From contig JAJFML010000093.1 of assembly GCA_021772195.1 (NCBI GenBank), forward strand, positions 1 through 6,605: 6,605 bases of DNA, written 5' to 3'. Of the stretch, positions 3,764 through 6,605 are shown one piece after another. Position 1 is the stretch's first letter. Every line of letters begins with the position of its first letter. Made by a program: the position numbers and the translations under genes. The notes under the pieces are model-generated. The model was not told the DNA's origin and made no database searches. It worked only from the letters and a program-made list of their open reading frames with translations. This stretch comes from Chlamydiota bacterium. GTDB taxonomy: Bacteria > Chlamydiota > Chlamydiia > Chlamydiales > SM23-39.

Positions 3764-6605
3764 CTATAACTGCTGTCTTTTTAGCATTTCAGAAAACAGG
3801 CCTTCAGCTTTTCCAAGCTCTTCAAATGATCCCTGTTGGATGATTTTTCCTTTCTTAAGAACATAGATTTTGTCGGCTTCTCGAAGCGTGCTGAGTCTGT
3901 GAGCAATTACTACTCGGGTGCACTCTAGAGCATCGATATTTTTTCTTATGAGCTCTTGAGTGCGATTATCCAGCGCAGAGGTCGCCTCATCAAAGATTAA
4001 GATTCGAGGAGAAGCTAAAAGAGCTCTAGCTAGTAATAGCCTTTGTTTTTGACCGCCAGATAGAGTCTCTCCTCCCATTGGAATGAATGTATGAAGCCCC
4101 ATGGGAAGGTCCTTAAGATCTTCCATAAAACCAGAATTTCCTAGAGCACTTTTCACTTGCTCCTCTGTATAGATAGAGCCGCAAACTAAATTATCATAAA
4201 TCGTACCTGTCATAATTCCTTCATTTTGAAAGACAACTCCCATCTGTTTACGCACTTCTCTCTTATCCAGATGTTCTAGATCTTTCGCATCAAAATAAAC
4301 AGCGCCAGAGATAGGCTTTTCAAAACCAAGCAGCTGGCGAATAAGCGTTGATTTCCCGCTTCCAGAGGGCCCTACAATTCCAATAAATTGCCCTGGAAAA
4401 ACAGTTAGAGAGACTTGATCTAAGATGAGGGGAGAGGCAGAATCATACTTAAAAGAGAGCGAATCAATTTCGATATGGCCTTTAAGTTTTCCAGGATCAG
4501 TCATTTCATTTGGAGCTGCTACCTTTTCAGATAGGATGATCTTCACTCTTTCCCACTTAGGAATAACATCGGTAAGCATCATAATACTACTTAGAAAAGG
4601 GTAGATAGAGACTGTGAATGAACCTAGTGCGATGTTGAAAGCCAGAAATGAGCTAAGAGGCATTCCCTTTATGCCAATTGAGCCAATCATTGTGGCATAA
4701 ATACCAAAAATTGTTATCGCTGGAAGTGTGGCAGAGAGAGCGATGACAATATTTTGAAAATTTTGAGCTCTCAGCTGTAGTGATTTGGCGTTGGAAAAAC
4801 TAGCTACCCATTTTGAAAATGCACTTTTTTCTGAACCTGAAATGCGCAGTTTTGAAATACCACCCACCATTTGAATTAAGAGCCCCCTAATTTTCCCCTC
4901 ATATTCGATTGCGGCTTTCAAGAGGACGGATTTTTTGTATGCACAAAAAATGGTAACAATTAGACCTAGTAAAAATAGGGAAAAAGCAACAGCGGTAAGT
5001 AATGGAGAAAAAATAGCCATGATAATGAGATAGAAAAGCGAAAATAGACCTGTAAAAATAGAGCTCGTAAGGCGGCCACTAAGAAGCGCTAAAATCTCTT
5101 CTATTGACATCGTTCTCCAAACTAGATTTCCAACAGAGAACTGCCTAAAGAAGTGAGGCGACAACTTTAGGAGCCTGTCCCATAGAGCCGTTTGTGTAAA
5201 GTGAGTAGCTATTCCCTCTATTCTTAAGAGGCAAAGAGAGCGTAGGTAATAGAAAAGAGCGATTCCAACAGATGAGAAAAAGAGTCCAAATGTAACATAG
5301 TAGATTAAAGCTCTATTCGTCTCTGAAATCGCATATTTAAATAGAAAGTTGGTTGCAATGGCAGGGAAAAAGGCGATAAGGCTCCCTAAAAACCCAAAAA
5401 AGAAAGGAGAAAGGAGCTCTTTATAATGATGTTTTACAAAAAGAGAAAAAATTCCCTTTGCTGTTGATACATCATCAGAAAAGGGCTTGTAAAACATGTA
5501 AGCTACAGGAAAAATATCTTTTGCTATCCCCTTTGTGACTTTTTGCTTTTTACCATTTCGAATCATCTTATACTTTAAAAAAATTGAGCTCAGTAATAGT
5601 ACTGGGTCTTTCTCTTTTCCATAAAATGCTAAGAGGGGCCCATGATCTCTCTTCCACCAATCCCCTTCTAATTTGATCTCTCTTTTTTTGACTTTTGATA
5701 GCTCCGAAATCTCTTCAATCTCAGCTTGTAAGGAAAGGGCCTCTTCTTTTTTAGGGAAAGTAAAAGTCACGCCAATTTCATGTCCCAACCTTAGAAGAAC
5801 TTCAGCTAAGGCACCTTCAAACTGCTCACTATAGGCGGCATGTGAGGGATCTAAGACCTCTTTCATTTGACCTACTGCATAATCAAGGTTTTTTTGCTCC
5901 TGATTGATTCTGTTTTCAAAGAGTATCTTCTCTAGCTCTTCTTCCGATTGAAGAAATTGAAGAAGGGCTGTCCCCATTATTTTAGAATAAACCTTTAAGC
6001 CTTCTCTAAAACGTCTCTCCTGCACAAGTTGGATATTCTGCACGACATTTAACTCAGAATTGTTTTTTGCCTGAAACCACGCAAATTGAGTTAAGGGAAA
6101 AAGATTCCCTTTACTTAAGATTAATCCTTCTTCTCCAAAAAGAGTCATTTCACCCGATAGCACCTCTATCCAAAGAGTTTTCTCTTCAGAATGCAGGGTA
6201 TGCTTTGCTGACAGAATTTCGTGCGTTTCGAGCTTCTGCTTTTCCCCTAAAAAGATCGTTTTACATGGTGTCTCTGGAAAGGGCTTTTGGTAGATAGCTG
6301 AAATTTTTTGGGCCCAATCAAATATGCAAGAACTAAGATCTGGCTCATTTGCAAAAAAAGCTTCTAGTTCATCTAAAGAGATCTCAAAAACGTCACACTC
6401 TTTTCTAGGGGTGATCACAATATTTTCAAGGGAGAAAAAAATGCCATTAAGAGCTGTAAGAAAACGATCTGTTTCATTGTAATGAATAAAATGATCAACA
6501 AGGACTTCTTCTGTAAAGAAGACTCTATTTTCACCTGAGATGGATAATCGGTCTTTTGTTTTAAGTGAGTGTTTCTTTCCTTTTTCATTAAAGAAGGTCG
6601 CTAAT
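3764..6605 (-). CDS. NHLP/NHLM-type bacteriocin export ABC transporter, permease-ATPase subunit (5' end outside window)
   Basis: This inner-membrane ABC exporter half fuses permease and ATPase, and its family (the peptidase-free subunit of NHLP/NHLM systems) exports leader-processed ribosomal peptides. Residue 1 here means the GTG at 6418. An N-terminal soluble part includes a cyclic-nucleotide-binding/cupin-like beta segment with WIEVLSGEMTLFGEEG (about 60-130), then charged helices (about 150-240). Six membrane helices lie between about 337 and 615, with the family-typical ALWDRLLKL and FFRQFSVGNL in the first cytoplasmic loop. The ATPase starts near 650: Walker A GPSGSGKST 683-691, Q-loop Gln731, LSGGQ 786-790, Walker B ending in Asp810 with Glu811, SALD, and H-loop His840; all key residues are intact. 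No C39 peptidase motif is visible. The frame is open for 62 codons upstream of the GTG to the edge with no ATG or TTG and no Shine-Dalgarno sequence before the GTG, so the gene almost certainly starts outside. The TAG stop lies one base from the PBP2 stop, tail to tail. Confidence 0.88.
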   Translation of the reverse strand, partial: LATFFNEKGKKHSLKTKDRLSISGENRVFFTEEVLVDHFIHYNETDRFLTALNGIFFSLENIVITPRKECDVFEISLDELEAFFANEPDLSSCIFDWAQKISAIYQKPFPETPCKTIFLGEKQKLETHEILSAKHTLHSEEKTLWIEVLSGEMTLFGEEGLILSKGNLFPLTQFAWFQAKNNSELNVVQNIQLVQERRFREGLKVYSKIMGTALLQFLQSEEELEKILFENRINQEQKNLDYAVGQMKEVLDPSHAAYSEQFEGALAEVLLRLGHEIGVTFTFPKKEEALSLQAEIEEISELSKVKKREIKLEGDWWKRDHGPLLAFYGKEKDPVLLLSSIFLKYKMIRNGKKQKVTKGIAKDIFPVAYMFYKPFSDDVSTAKGIFSLFVKHHYKELLSPFFFGFLGSLIAFFPAIATNFLFKYAISETNRALIYYVTFGLFFSSVGIALFYYLRSLCLLRIEGIATHFTQTALWDRLLKLSPHFFRQFSVGNLVWRTMSIEEILALLSGRLTSSIFTGLFSLFYLIIMAIFSPLLTAVAFSLFLLGLIVTIFCAYKKSVLLKAAIEYEGKIRGLLIQMVGGISKLRISGSEKSAFSKWVASFSNAKSLQLRAQNFQNIVIALSATLPAITIFGIYATMIGSIGIKGMPLSSFLAFNIALGSFTVSIYPFLSSIMMLTDVIPKWERVKIILSEKVAAPNEMTDPGKLKGHIEIDSLSFKYDSASPLILDQVSLTVFPGQFIGIVGPSGSGKSTLIRQLLGFEKPISGAVYFDAKDLEHLDKREVRKQMGVVFQNEGIMTGTIYDNLVCGSIYTEEQVKSALGNSGFMEDLKDLPMGLHTFIPMGGETLSGGQKQRLLLARALLASPRILIFDEATSALDNRTQELIRKNIDALECTRVVIAHRLSTLREADKIYVLKKGKIIQQGSFEELGKAEGLFSEMLKRQQL

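Noticed and set aside
6067..6297. Plus-strand open frame of 76 codons
   Set aside because: It is antisense to the N-terminal domain of the ABC transporter and has no recognisable content.
6415..6588. Minus-strand 57-codon frame (ATG 6588) whose TGA overlaps GTG 6418 in a GTGA arrangement, looking like a small coupled gene with a hydrophobic tail
   Set aside because: It has no Shine-Dalgarno sequence, and the ABC gene's own frame is open and protein-like across the whole stretch, so this is best read as a shadow frame. It could be revisited if the ABC gene proves to start at 6418.
1..6605. CRISPR arrays, insertion sequences, rRNA or riboswitches
   Set aside because: No regularly spaced repeats, transposase sequence, terminal inverted repeats or recognisable structured leader could be found on reading through both strands.

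Overview
The window looks like AT-rich genomic DNA from a member of the Chlamydiae, probably an environmental (Parachlamydia-like) lineage rather than Chlamydia itself. The main evidence is the 1121-residue class B penicillin-binding protein. Its size, and a large insertion just before the catalytic SxxK motif, resemble the roughly 1080-residue PBP2 (pbpB) of Chlamydia as I remember it. The gene also lies next to a tRNA-Gly gene and rpsB, as pbpB approximately does in Chlamydia. The lineage is an inference from this architecture and gene order; no database search was possible.

Layout from left to right. Bases 1-133 hold the first 44 codons of rpsB (ribosomal protein S2) on the minus strand, cut by the window edge. 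Thirty-nine bases upstream of rpsB, on the same strand, is tRNA-Gly(UCC) at 173-243. A 153-base AT-rich spacer (244-396) must carry the divergent control signals for tRNA-Gly/rpsB on one side and the PBP gene on the other; only weak promoter candidates can be seen in it. The PBP2-like gene occupies 397-3762 on the plus strand. One base after its stop begins the stop codon of a long minus-strand gene (3764 to the right edge). This encodes an ABC transporter of the NHLP/NHLM bacteriocin-export type (the subunit without a peptidase). Its frame stays open to the end of the window, so its true start lies outside.

Two functional units meet here. The left one is core growth machinery: translation, and a membrane-anchored transpeptidase that crosslinks septal peptidoglycan. 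The right one is an accessory peptide exporter, normally partnered with a C39-peptidase ABC subunit and an HlyD-like adaptor for secreting leader-processed ribosomal peptides. No partner, precursor peptide or modifying enzyme is inside the window; if present, they would most likely lie beyond base 6605. A peptide-export system of this family in a probable obligate intracellular bacterium, and the large uncharacterised insert in the PBP, are the most interesting points.
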